A stretch of 64,000 nucleotides of DNA from Oscillospiraceae bacterium (GCA_029012445.1 JAQXMC010000023.1:1-64000), one strand, 5' to 3'; positions 46,836 to 55,006 are shown, counted from the first letter of the stretch. Notes: generated by a model not told the origin, from the letters alone. Made by a program: numbers and translations.

Positions 46836-47103
46836 TTATCCTCCCTTCTCCGGCAGTCGAATTTACATATTCTGTGTTCATTGTATTTATATCATCGGCA
46901 TTATTTGCGACCTTTGTCAACCAAGCTTTTGGATATTCTATTACCTTTCCTTTATGCAAAGCATCAGATAAAGCAAGAAAAACATCCTGAATGCAATCAT
47001 CAACATAATCAGGTAAACTTTTTAGTTTATATGTACATAGTTTGCGAATATACGGCTCGTGCTCTTGCCATAACTCGTTTACTATTTTTTTATTATAATC
47101 CAT
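46822..47103 (-). pseudogene. Truncated sigma-70-like factor joined to foreign sequence
   Basis: A 93-residue frame. The first 67 or so residues read as sigma region 2 (HEPYIRKLCTYKLKSLPDYV, DDCIQDVFLALSDAL, YPKAWLTKVANN). The expected region 4 is absent. From ADDINTMNTEYVN on, the sequence is unrelated and runs into the recombinase ribosome site. The junction suggests a deletion fusing a sigma gene to the leader of the recombinase. It may still be translated. Its upstream region, 47104-47344, shows no gene. Confidence 0.65.
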
Positions 47104-47344
47104 TTGTTCTATATCCTCTTTTCATATTATTCCCATATAATAGTAATCGTTTTAATTGTCATATTGTGACAAGAAAAATTAAAAATTATCTTTAGTTTGA
47201 CTGTATTTATATAATTATAACATATTATTTGTGCTATTTGTTATGCAATTTTGACTTAATTTTCTACTTTTTTACAGTTTTACGCATTAAATTGAAAAAT
47301 ATAGATATTTTTAGGCTTTTGTTGTTGCACATAAACATAATAAA

Positions 47345-47379
47345 AAAGTCACGAAACATTCATAGAAAACATTTCGTGA
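47345..47379 (-). terminator. Terminator of the tnpV operon
   Basis: On the minus strand AGTCACGAAA and TTTCGTGACT pair, followed by TTTTTTATT. Confidence 0.75.
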
Positions 47380-47408
47380 CTACATACTTTAGAATTATGT
47401 TTAATCTT

Positions 47409-47564
47409 TTATTTTGATTCAATAATTTTCAATTCTACATATAAAATCTCACCATTGAGAGAGTGTTGCTTCTTCGTAAGAATAACATTAAAATTATTAG
47501 TTAATAACTTCCATAAGTTAGCTGAGTATTCATTCGGCACTTCAATAGTATAATTTATATTCAT
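47409..47564 (-). CDS. 51-residue ORF translationally coupled to tnpV
   Basis: The start ATG overlaps the tnpV stop (ATGA), and AAGGAG lies 11 bp before it. The product begins MNINYTIEVPNEYSANLWKL and ends with LYVELKIIESK. It is a mixed alpha/beta sequence with no recognised family. Coupling and a terminator just after it argue that it is a real small gene of the element. Confidence 0.55.
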   Translation of the reverse strand: MNINYTIEVPNEYSANLWKLLTNNFNVILTKKQHSLNGEILYVELKIIESK

Positions 47565-47926
47565 ACATATATCAACTCCTTGCAAATTATTTCTCTTGCC
47601 TGTGCTTCAATATTGCTCATTTTCTTTATCCACATCATTTGATTTTCTGCTTTGAGCTGTTCGGTTATACCTTCGGATTTTGTCATTTCACTAACCAGCT
47701 GAGAGAACATTTCTTGTGCCTGTTTATCGACTTCGGCAAGGTATTGCCAGAATCTGCCTTCGGCGGTCATAATGGTTACTGCGACTTTCTTATGTTTCAG
47801 CATATAATCCTTATGCAACATTCCCCATTTTCCGAGGCGGACCTTTGCTTCTTCGGGTGGTAATACAAGGTTGGGAATGAAAAAGTCGCCAACTTGACGG
47901 TATTCGACATTTGTGTTATTATTCAT
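47561..47926 (-). CDS. tnpV: Transposon-encoded protein TnpV
   Basis: A 121-residue protein like TnpV of Tn4451-type elements: YRQVGDFFIPNLVLP near the N-terminus, RLGKWGMLHKDYMLKHKK in the middle, and a long helical C-terminal half (YLAEVDKQAQEMFSQLV). The family function is unknown but it marks serine-recombinase transposons of clostridia. Ribosome site AAGGAAA. Confidence 0.8.
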   Translation of the reverse strand: MNNNTNVEYRQVGDFFIPNLVLPPEEAKVRLGKWGMLHKDYMLKHKKVAVTIMTAEGRFWQYLAEVDKQAQEMFSQLVSEMTKSEGITEQLKAENQMMWIKKMSNIEAQAREIICKELIYV

Positions 47927-48032
47927 ACTGCATTTCCTTTCTTATGAGGAAAAGAAGGTCTTTTTGGTCGGATACGAATATGTATTGCCGGAGAACTACT
48001 TGTGTTATGAACACCCGTACCAAATATAAAAC

Positions 48033-48071
48033 CCCGCGAAGCCTTGAAAAATAAGGGCTCGCGGGCATTTT
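48033..48071. terminator. Hairpin between tnpV and the integrase relic
   Basis: CCCGCG...CGCGGG with inner AGCC/GGCT pairing. TTTTTT follows on the plus strand and GTTTTAT on the minus strand. It lies where the terminator of the minus-strand integrase relic would be. Confidence 0.6.
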
Positions 48072-48104
48072 TTATTTTCTCTGAAAAGTGCTGATTTTCA
48101 GAAA

Positions 48105-48126
48105 GTGTTAGCAACGTGTTAGCAAC
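48105..48126. repeat. Perfect tandem 11-bp repeat near the integrase relic
   Basis: GTGTTAGCAAC occurs twice head to tail, between the hairpin at 48033 and the integrase relic. Such short direct repeats beside int genes can be arm-type binding or attachment sequences; this is inference. Confidence 0.5.
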
Positions 48127-48136
48127 GATAAAAAAA

Positions 48137-48271
48137 CTATGCCGAAAAATCAAGCATGTTTATCGTGTCTCGGAGAGCTTTTAAGTCAGCGTGAGTGTAA
48201 TCTTTATCCGTCACACCTTTTGCCGAACTTGATGGGCATTGACATAGTTTTATTTTTCTTTCTGTTGTCAT
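48137..48271 (-). pseudogene. Probable tyrosine integrase C-terminal relic
   Basis: A 44-codon frame ends KGVTDKDYTHADLKALRDTI and then NMLDFSA. The Y-T-H with the following helix resembles the catalytic-Tyr end of phage/ICE tyrosine integrases. PSSSAK before it resembles a decayed GHSSxxxT motif. The rest of the gene is missing, so the Tyr would be inactive. Confidence 0.4.
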
Positions 48272-48409
48272 TTTTTGAAGCGCTATTGATTTCTTGATGA
48301 AATACGATTACAATATCCGTGTTCGTTTATTTATAGAAAATGTTTTCAATATTCCGGGATAAATAAAAATGTGTAATTTCGCAGGATTTCCCATTATCGG
48401 AATTTTGCA

Positions 48410-48554
48410 TGAATAAAGAAACAGAAAAAGCAAACAGGCAAACGGCTAAAGACAAAAACAGCAAAGCACTTTCAAATCTGTTCTTCTTGAAATGCAGGAA
48501 AGTACGCCGCTCAATAAAATTACCGTGACCGGCTTGCGCGGACTTTTTCGGTGA
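48410..48554 (+). pseudogene. Frameshifted TetR-family regulator N-terminus
   Basis: ATG 48410 begins MNKETEKANRQTAKDKNSKA, typical of the helix before a TetR HTH. After ALSN the reading continues in another frame as VLLEMQESTPLNKITVTGL, the canonical TetR helix 1-2 sequence, and then stops. The recognition helix and ligand domain are lost. It lies upstream of the second GPH transporter, whose regulator it may once have been. Confidence 0.6.
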
Positions 48555-48670
48555 TTCATGGCCGGATAGCAGAGGAAGCCGATATTACGCCGGAAAACCG
48601 ACAAGCTTTGTTGCCGTGACATAAACCAAGGGAGCAAATGAAGTCAAACAATGTCGCCCAAGGAATTTTA

Positions 48671-48762
48671 ATGTCTTATATGAGACATATAGGACTCTTA
48701 GCAAGGTTGACTGCTGATTTTTGCTGTATGGCGTTGACATTATCGGCGGAATATGATAATTT
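48671..48762 (+). promoter_or_regulatory. Promoter and possible operator of the second GPH gene
   Basis: TTGACA (48734-48739) with a 17-bp spacer and a weak TAATTT (48757-48762). Upstream lies the near-palindrome ATGTCT-TATATG-AGACAT (48671-48688), which may be an operator. Confidence 0.45.
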
Positions 48763-48884
48763 TTGAACATGATCAAAGCGCAAGAAAACCGCTGGTAAAA
48801 AACTCAATCCGGAGAGGGCAGTAATCTGACGGGGGATTTCTTTCTTGCGGCGGCAAAATGAATAACAGCACGGAGGAAATATTT

Positions 48885-50591
48885 ATGGAAGAAACCAAAG
48901 AAAAAGAAACACTGAAAGTGAAAATCACGAACGGCATAGGAAAGTTCAAATCGCATTGGAATAAACCTCCCGAAGGCTATCAGGTTGCTTACAAAGAGTT
49001 CGCCGCTTTTGCGGCAGGCTGCGGCAGTCCGAATATACTTGGCGTTCTGACGCAGTACACAACGATAGCCACAAGCGTTCACCTGATGATTTCTTATTTC
49101 AGAATGTCAACGGGAATGGCGTGGATACTGACGATTTTAGCTTCGGTGATTGCGATTATTCGATCGCCGATTCTTTCAATGATGATTGATAATTCCAACG
49201 GCAAAAGCGGAAAATTCAAGCCGTTTCTGCTCTGGTCGGCAATCGGCACGGCTGTCAGCTTTTCGTTTGTTCCGTACATACCGGCTTCATGGATGGACAT
49301 TCATCTTTTCAACATACCGCTTCCGGCAATTCCGATTATGGGCGTTTATGAAGCTTCAACAATCGACTTCAACCTCGGAATTCTGCTTGCGTTTATCCTC
49401 ATTCAGATCGGTCAGTTCTTTATCACACTTCTGAATCAGAGCATCGCGGGAATCGAGCAGACTATCTCAACCGTAGCGCAGGAGAGAGCGAATATCGGCT
49501 CTATCAAAGGACTTGTATCGGGCTTGCCGAGTTCGATCGTCAACGTTATACTTCCGATTTTGGCCGGCACCGTTTTTGCCAAACAGGGCGGCTGGAACGC
49601 TGTCGGAATGTACCGCATCATTTTCCCTGTCTGCGGTGTTCTGGGCGTACTGCTGGTTCTTCTTCTGGTCAAAGGCGTTGAGGAAAGAACGGTCGTCAAG
49701 CAGGAATATGTCGCCAAGGTTAAGTTTTCAGAGGGCATGAAGCTTTTAAGCCAAAGCAAGTACTTCTGGATCATCACGATATTCAACGCTTTTAACGCTG
49801 TCAGAAATCTTGCCAACATTACAACATGGATCACCCAGTATAGCTTTGTTTCGGATACGGCTAAGACATGGGTAGGTCTTTATTGCTCAACGATTCTGAT
49901 GAACGCAATAGCCGTCGCTCTTCTGGTCGGTCCGTTCCTTATCAAAAAATTGGGCAAAAGAAATCTCATGATTATTTCATGCGTCGGCTATGTTGTCATG
50001 ATTGCGCTTCAGGTGATTTTCCACAGAAGCCCTGTTCTGATTCTGGTCGTCTCGTTCTTTGAGCAGTTCTTTGGCGGCTTCTATTTCCTGACAGGAATTA
50101 TGACTTCGGATATCATGGACGAAATTCAGATGAAAACCGGCAAGCGCCTTGAGGGCTTCTGGCAAAACTACATGGCTATTGTCACAACGGTGATCGGCGT
50201 GTTTACCGGTATGCTGACTCCGTTGTTCCTCTCTTTCGGCGGCGTAGGTTTTTCGGACGATATTTCTCTTGCGCTGCAGAACACCGAGCTTAGAAATAAT
50301 ATATTTTTCTATCAGTCGCTTCTTTCTCTTATAGGCGCGGTCATTGTTGCAATTCCGTTTTTCTTCTATGACCTCACGGAGCAAAAGCACGCAAACATCG
50401 TCAGAGTCCTCAGAATCAGAGCGGCCGTTGACAATTTCAACGATAATGTTCTTCAGGACGCTGATATTACCTATCTCAAAGAAATTGTCGACTATGCCAA
50501 TGAAACGAAAGAGCCGATGGTGACACAAGAGTTGGCAAAGTACGACTGTATCAGTCAGATCTTGGAAACCGAAAGTATTTCTGGAGACTGA
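48885..50591 (+). CDS. GPH-family (melibiose-carrier-like) MFS transporter
   Basis: A 568-residue sugar:cation symporter with 12 predicted helices. It shares with the 11049 protein the leader HWNKPPEGYQVAYKEFAAFA, IDNSNGKSGKFKPFLLW after helix 2-3, and the terminal FFYDLTEQK hinge; even the DNA over that hinge matches for 21 bases. The cytosolic tail is only about 70 residues. I start at ATG 48885 because CGGAGG at 48871-48876 precedes it; an in-frame ATG at 48858 lacks one. The substrate is unknown; an SSS symporter follows. Confidence 0.85.
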   Translation: MEETKEKETLKVKITNGIGKFKSHWNKPPEGYQVAYKEFAAFAAGCGSPNILGVLTQYTTIATSVHLMISYFRMSTGMAWILTILASVIAIIRSPILSMMIDNSNGKSGKFKPFLLWSAIGTAVSFSFVPYIPASWMDIHLFNIPLPAIPIMGVYEASTIDFNLGILLAFILIQIGQFFITLLNQSIAGIEQTISTVAQERANIGSIKGLVSGLPSSIVNVILPILAGTVFAKQGGWNAVGMYRIIFPVCGVLGVLLVLLLVKGVEERTVVKQEYVAKVKFSEGMKLLSQSKYFWIITIFNAFNAVRNLANITTWITQYSFVSDTAKTWVGLYCSTILMNAIAVALLVGPFLIKKLGKRNLMIISCVGYVVMIALQVIFHRSPVLILVVSFFEQFFGGFYFLTGIMTSDIMDEIQMKTGKRLEGFWQNYMAIVTTVIGVFTGMLTPLFLSFGGVGFSDDISLALQNTELRNNIFFYQSLLSLIGAVIVAIPFFFYDLTEQKHANIVRVLRIRAAVDNFNDNVLQDADITYLKEIVDYANETKEPMVTQELAKYDCISQILETESISGD

Positions 50592-50623
50592 CCTGAACTG
50601 ATATATACGAAAACTATATTCAG

Positions 50624-50690
50624 GCACCTTGCGGACCGCAAGGTGCTTTCAGCTTGTCGAAAAGTTCTTTTCGGCAAGCTTTGAGACTGC
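50624..50690 (+). repeat. Dispersed intergenic repeat, copy C
   Basis: A hairpin GCACCTTGCGG/CCGCAAGGTGC (50624-50646) serves as terminator for the GPH gene. TTT and CAGCTTGTCGAAAA (50650-50663) follow, with the imperfect second arm TTTTCGGCAAGCT (to about 50680) and the tail TGAGACTGCCGGGAAAGGCTG. The order and most bases match copy A; the distal module is missing. Confidence 0.7.
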
Positions 50691-50791
50691 CGGGAAAGGC
50701 TGACCGACGCCGAATTTAAATGGAAAAATCTCATTCCTTTCAAAAAATGCGATAAATTTTCTTAATTTTTGCCTAAATTCGACAGAGTACT

Positions 50792-50820
50792 TGACTTTTT
50801 GTACCGTATATGTTAAGCTT
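50792..50820 (+). promoter_or_regulatory. Possible promoter of the SSS symporter
   Basis: TTGACT near 50792 is followed, at 16-17 bp, by an extended TG-t-TAAGCT -10-like element. The -10 is weak. Confidence 0.4.
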
Positions 50821-50861
50821 ATGCCACTACTTTAAAGCATTAAAGCGAAGGGAGTTTTAAC

Positions 50862-52376
50862 ATGGAACATAAAGCAGTAATATGGCTGACGATTGCGGTT
50901 TATATCGTGTTTATTGCGATTGTCGGAATCATGAATGCGAGAAAATCCAAAAACATCACACAGTTTACCGTCGGCGGGCGGAATGCCGGAGCGTGGCTTT
51001 CGGCTTTCTCATACGGAACGGCTTATTTTTCCGCAGTTATGTTTATCGGTTATGCAGGCGGAACAGGCTGGAAATACGGTATATGGGGAATTCTTCCCGG
51101 AATCGGAAACGCAGTTATCGGCTCGCTTCTGGCGTGGCTCGTACTTGCGAAAAGGACAAGAGAAACGACGCGCCGGCTGGAAATCAAATCAATGCCGCAG
51201 CTTTTTGAAAAGCGATTCAAAAGCGAAAAGATGAAAACTTTCTGCGTTGCGGTCATTTTCCTGTTCCTTATCCCGTATTCGGCGTCGGTTTATAAGGGAC
51301 TGACGAGCGTATGCTCTGTATTGCTCGGCGTTGATGAAAAAATTTGCATGATAGTAATTGCGGTGGCTTCCTTGATTATTGTCATTCTCGGCGGCTACGG
51401 CGCAACGCTCAAGGCTGATTTTGCTCAGGGAACGGTCATGCTTGTCGGCGTTATATGCCTGATAATCGCCGTTATGAGAAGTCAGGCTGTCGGCGGATTC
51501 TCTCAGGGACTTTCGGCAATCGCCGAGAAAACACAAGAGCTTAATCTTACCCCTGTGAGTCATATAGGACTTTGGGCGACTGTGCTCATGACCTCGTTCG
51601 GTACATGGGGACTTCCGCAGATGGTGCATAAATACTACGGCATCCGAGACGACCAGGAGGTCAAAAGAGGAACTGTTATTTCGACCGCTTTCGCCTTTGT
51701 TGTTGCGGGCGGCGGATACTTTATCGGCTCACTTTCAAGACTTTTCTTTAACTCGCTTGAAGAAATCCCGGGCTCAGGCAGCGGAAAAACCGATTATCTG
51801 ATTCCCAATATGCTGAAAATGTCGGGCATTTCCGAAGTGCTTATCGGTATAATCCTTGTGCTTTTGATAGCCGCTTCGGTTTCAACGCTTTCATCGATTA
51901 CGATAACCGCAACGACAACGCTCACAATGGACTTCATAAAGCCGAAAATTCTCAAGAATCTTGATGAGGTTAAGAGCGCTAATGTTTCGAGGGTGCTGTG
52001 CTTCCTGTTTGTTGTCTTTTCTTATATCATCGCAAACAGCGACACGCCGATACTTGATATGATGTCGTATTCATGGGGAATCATATCAGGCTCATTCCTT
52101 GCTCCTTATGCAATTTCTCTTTATTGGAAAAAGCTTAACCGTTCCGGCGCGTGGGCAGGTATTCTCGGCGGCTTCTTTACGGCGCTTCCGCCGGTTGTCT
52201 GCAAGCTGTTCTTCCCCGAGGCCGCTTTGCCCGTATTCGGCGCAATAAAGGATCTCGGACCGCATTTTGCGTGTCTTGCCATGATAGTTTCCGTTATTCT
52301 CTGCTTTGCCGTTTCGGCGCTTACACAGAATAAAGAGGAGATCAACGAGGAGTTCTATCAAAAGGCTGAAGCTTAA
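50862..52376 (+). CDS. Sodium:solute symporter (SSS family)
   Basis: A 504-residue integral membrane protein with about 13 helices. The SSS features are FTVGGRNAGAWLSAFSYGTAYFSA (residues 30-54 region, the sodium-site helix), GGYGATLKADFAQGTVML, GTWGLPQMVHKYYGIRDD and ASVSTLSSITITATTTLTMD. Closest in style to proline or nucleoside/sugar symporters; the solute cannot be named. GGGAG precedes ATG 50862. It follows the second GPH gene but has its own promoter candidate. Confidence 0.88.
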   Translation: MEHKAVIWLTIAVYIVFIAIVGIMNARKSKNITQFTVGGRNAGAWLSAFSYGTAYFSAVMFIGYAGGTGWKYGIWGILPGIGNAVIGSLLAWLVLAKRTRETTRRLEIKSMPQLFEKRFKSEKMKTFCVAVIFLFLIPYSASVYKGLTSVCSVLLGVDEKICMIVIAVASLIIVILGGYGATLKADFAQGTVMLVGVICLIIAVMRSQAVGGFSQGLSAIAEKTQELNLTPVSHIGLWATVLMTSFGTWGLPQMVHKYYGIRDDQEVKRGTVISTAFAFVVAGGGYFIGSLSRLFFNSLEEIPGSGSGKTDYLIPNMLKMSGISEVLIGIILVLLIAASVSTLSSITITATTTLTMDFIKPKILKNLDEVKSANVSRVLCFLFVVFSYIIANSDTPILDMMSYSWGIISGSFLAPYAISLYWKKLNRSGAWAGILGGFFTALPPVVCKLFFPEAALPVFGAIKDLGPHFACLAMIVSVILCFAVSALTQNKEEINEEFYQKAEA

Positions 52377-52389
52377 ATATATAAAACTG

Positions 52390-52421
52390 TCGCCGCACGG
52401 ATAACCGCGCGGCGATTTTTT
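52390..52421 (+). terminator. Terminator after the SSS gene
   Basis: TCGCCGC-a-CGG pairs with CCG-CGCGGCGA, followed by TTTTTTC. Confidence 0.8.
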
Positions 52422-52441
52422 CATGCCCAAAAGCGCAAAGA

Positions 52442-52467
52442 AAACCCGCACCTCAAGGCGCGGGTTT
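52442..52467 (-). terminator. Terminator after the BspA-like gene
   Basis: On the minus strand AAACCCGCGC...GCGGGTTT is followed by TCTTTG. It lies about 50 bp past the stop. Confidence 0.6.
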
Positions 52468-52518
52468 CAGCACTGTTTTTAACCATTGTTCAAATCGCCG
52501 AGTCAACCGATGGTCTGA

Positions 52519-54330
52519 TTATTTCGTCTTAGTACTCTTGACTTTTGACCATGAAGAATAGAGCTTAACATTCTTGCCGTTCACCTTGACCGTCTTATAT
52601 GTTCTGACGCGGACATAATATTTTTTGCCGCTCTTGAGCTTATTGACCGTCTTTGATGTCGTTTTGTTCTTGCTGATATCGGCTGTTTTTGCGCTCTTCA
52701 TGCTCGACGATGTGCTGTATTGAAGCTCATAGCCCGTTGTCTGCGTTGTCTGCTTTGACCATTTCGCCGTGAACTGCTTTTTGCCGGCTGTGAGCTTTGA
52801 TATTGAAGTTCCTTTCGGAACTATCCTGAATGTCAGCGTTTTTGTTCCGCTGTAATTTCCCTTGAAGGTTACAGTTACCGTGTACTGACCGACATTTTTG
52901 CAGCCGCTTGAATATTTGACCGTGTAATCTGTTCCGTTCTTCAGCGTCTTGCCCTTGCTGTCCTTAACGGTAACGGTCGGCTTCTGCGTTTTGCCATTGT
53001 AGGTGAAGGAAGTTTTTGAAAGGCTGACAGACTTCACCCTCGCAATGACCGACTTCGTTCCGACTGCTCCGCAGACTGTGCACTTAGGTGCTGAATATCC
53101 GTCCTTTGTGAGCGTCGCTTTTGTGACCTGCGCAGTGAATTTATGGCTTGTGGTGGGAATTTTTGTTACATCGGACTTGCTGTCGCAGCGTGAGCAGTGG
53201 TGTGATTTTGAGCCCGCCGCCGTACAGGTCGCGGCTTTGTCAACAGTCCATTTTGTACTGTAATTGTGTCCGAGTGCAGGAATTGATTCTGTGTAGGTGT
53301 CGCCGCAGGAACAGATATAGGTCTTGATTCCGGCTTCTGTGCAGGTCGGTTCTTTTGTTACGGTTGATGTATAGCTATGAGTGTGAGCATCACCCAATGA
53401 AACAAACTCAAAGCCGTTATCGTTTGCATATTCTTCTGCTGCTGTGCCGCTATAACCGTAAATAGTGAAGCCGTCGATTTTTACAGTTTCAAAATTATCC
53501 CAATCAAAATAATATCCAAATGCTTCTCTTCCGATATCTGTCACACTGTACGGAATTGTTATGCTTTTTAAGTTTTTGCAACCTGAAAACGCATCAAATC
53601 CAATGCTCGTTACTCTATTTCCGATTGTTATGCTTATTAAGCTTTCACAATCTTCAAACGCATCATAGCCTATGCTCGTTACGCTGTCCGGGATGATATA
53701 ACTGTTGTCTGCTTTGCCGGCAGGATATTGAAGCAATTCTGTTTGTTCTTTATTAAACAATATGCCGTTTAAGCTTGAATAATTGGGGTTGTTTTCAGCA
53801 ACTGTTATGCTCGTTAAGCCTGTGCAACCATAGAATGCATAATTGCCAATGCTCGTTACGCTGTCCGGGATTGTTATACTTGTTAAGCTTTCGCAATCTT
53901 CAAACGCCCAATGGCCAATGCTTGTCACGCTGTCCGGGATTGTTATGCTTGTTAAGCTTGAGCAACCAGAGAACGCACCTCCGTCAATGCTCGTTACGCT
54001 GTCGGGAATTGTTATGCTTGTTAAGCTTGTACAATCCCAAAACGCACCATAGCCAATGCTCGTGACTCCATCGCTGATTATTACGGCTTTGATAGAATCT
54101 CGCATTTCATACCACGGGACATCTCCAAAATAATCCCAATCAGTCATTTTCCCTGTTCCGCTGATTGTGAGCGTGCCCTCTTCGTCAAGCGACCAAGTGA
54201 GGTTTTCGCCGCAGGTGCCGCTGCCGACTGCCGCCTGAGCTGTGATTCCGATGTTCGCCGCCGGCATCATCGCAACAAGCATGACAACAGCCAACAAGCA
54301 AGATAAAACGCTTTTAATTTGCTTTCTCAT
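52519..54330 (-). CDS. Secreted BspA-like leucine-rich repeat surface protein
   Basis: A 603-residue exported protein. Signal peptide: KSVLSCLLAVVMLVAMMPA. Residues about 85-290 are LRR_5/BspA repeats of 23 residues with consensus LTSITIPDSVTSIGxxAF. A Cys-rich segment with repeated CTEAG/CTAAG and CxxC motifs (about 320-430) follows. A YxGK...LKNGTDYTV module (about 440-500) and one Fn3-like domain end it. That module is the one used three times in the GH25 protein at 37388. AAAGGACG precedes the start. Such proteins bind host or microbial surfaces; no LPxTG anchor is seen. Confidence 0.85.
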   Translation of the reverse strand: MRKQIKSVLSCLLAVVMLVAMMPAANIGITAQAAVGSGTCGENLTWSLDEEGTLTISGTGKMTDWDYFGDVPWYEMRDSIKAVIISDGVTSIGYGAFWDCTSLTSITIPDSVTSIDGGAFSGCSSLTSITIPDSVTSIGHWAFEDCESLTSITIPDSVTSIGNYAFYGCTGLTSITVAENNPNYSSLNGILFNKEQTELLQYPAGKADNSYIIPDSVTSIGYDAFEDCESLISITIGNRVTSIGFDAFSGCKNLKSITIPYSVTDIGREAFGYYFDWDNFETVKIDGFTIYGYSGTAAEEYANDNGFEFVSLGDAHTHSYTSTVTKEPTCTEAGIKTYICSCGDTYTESIPALGHNYSTKWTVDKAATCTAAGSKSHHCSRCDSKSDVTKIPTTSHKFTAQVTKATLTKDGYSAPKCTVCGAVGTKSVIARVKSVSLSKTSFTYNGKTQKPTVTVKDSKGKTLKNGTDYTVKYSSGCKNVGQYTVTVTFKGNYSGTKTLTFRIVPKGTSISKLTAGKKQFTAKWSKQTTQTTGYELQYSTSSSMKSAKTADISKNKTTSKTVNKLKSGKKYYVRVRTYKTVKVNGKNVKLYSSWSKVKSTKTK

Positions 54331-54426
54331 TTTTGTTTCGTCCTTTCATTAATCATTGATTTTTTAAATGTTTTCACTAACGCAGATATGAATTAAAATA
54401 GCTTCAGCTTTTTGCTATTTTGAATT

Positions 54427-54455
54427 ATTTTAACACCTGACTATAAATATGTCAA
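54427..54455 (-). promoter_or_regulatory. Consensus promoter of the BspA-like gene
   Basis: On the minus strand TTGACA (54450-54455), a 17-bp spacer and TAAAAT (54427-54432). Confidence 0.8.
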
Positions 54456-54488
54456 TCAGAAATATAAATTTATGGAAATAATAATCAA

Positions 54489-54526
54489 AGGCAGAAGCCA
54501 CGCTCTTTCGGGCGTGACTTCTGCCT
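54489..54526 (-). terminator. Terminator-like hairpin after the gene stub
   Basis: AGGCAGAAG and CTTCTGCCT, with inner CACGC/GCGTG pairing. The following T-run is weak. Confidence 0.55.
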
Positions 54527-54574
54527 GTATCTGCTCCGTTTCGGAACAGGAGATATTTTTTAATCCTTTATTTA

Positions 54575-54646
54575 TCAGGCATTCATAGCCTCTGCAACTG
54601 CAACAGCCAACAAGCAAGATAAAGCGCTTTTGGTTTTCTTTCTCAT
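54575..54646 (-). pseudogene. 23-codon signal-peptide stub, probable deleted BspA-like paralogue
   Basis: The reading MRKKTKSALSCLLAVAVA stops soon after. The DNA around the start, including TCATTTTTGTTTCGTCCTTT and the CAACAGCCAACAAGCAAGATAAA run, closely matches the 5' end of the BspA-like gene about 320 bp away. A consensus promoter remains upstream and a hairpin downstream. The mature coding part appears to have been deleted. Confidence 0.7.
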
Positions 54647-54748
54647 TTTTGTTTCGTCCTTTCTTGAATTATTTATTTTCTGATCGTTCAGCATAACGCA
54701 GATATAAATTTTAATAGCTTCTTCTTATTTATTGATATTGTTAAGTTT

Positions 54749-54777
54749 ATTGTAACATTTTGTAAAAAGTTTGTCAA
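54749..54777 (-). promoter_or_regulatory. Consensus promoter of the gene stub
   Basis: On the minus strand TTGACA (54772-54777), a 17-bp spacer and TACAAT (54749-54754). No gene is seen between 54778 and 55006. Confidence 0.75.
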
Positions 54778-55006
54778 ATAAAATTTAAAGCCGTCGAAAC
54801 ACGAACCGCCCGAATTGTCCGGACGGCGAAAAAGCCCACATAATATAAAAACTGAAATCTGACTTGAACTGGGCAAAACATGAGGCTGTGGTTAAGATTT
54901 TGATATTGACGATTATTTCATTTAAAAAGGTGAAAACTTAAATTTCTTATTGATTTTCACACAGAAACATTCTAAAATATGATCATATAGAGTTGGGGGT
55001 AATATT

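Larger units (their letters stand above)
45159..48271. mobile_element. Remnant of serine-recombinase transposon / integrative element
   Basis: A 3.1-kb A/T-rich block beside tRNA-Pro. In order on the minus strand it holds a probable tyrosine-integrase C-terminal relic, tnpV, a coupled 51-aa ORF, a truncated sigma factor and an intact large serine recombinase. The composition resembles Tn4451/Tn5397-type elements. Cargo, relaxase and replication genes are absent. The element limits are not defined: I see no duplicate of the tRNA 3' end within the window. Confidence 0.65.

Noticed and set aside
45054..48011. Shared 14-mer TTCATAACACAAGT (45054-45067, inverted at 47998-48011) as element ends
   Set aside because: A 14-base match is expected by chance several times in 64 kb, and the copy at 45054 is part of the tRNA terminator; no supporting target duplication was seen.
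47923..48153. 76-codon minus-strand frame upstream of tnpV
   Set aside because: It runs through the hairpin and the tandem 11-bp repeat, lacks a ribosome site and resembles nothing coding.
53600..54070. Regular DNA repeats as a CRISPR array
   Set aside because: They are the in-frame LRR codons of the BspA-like gene; there are no unique spacers and no cas genes in the window.
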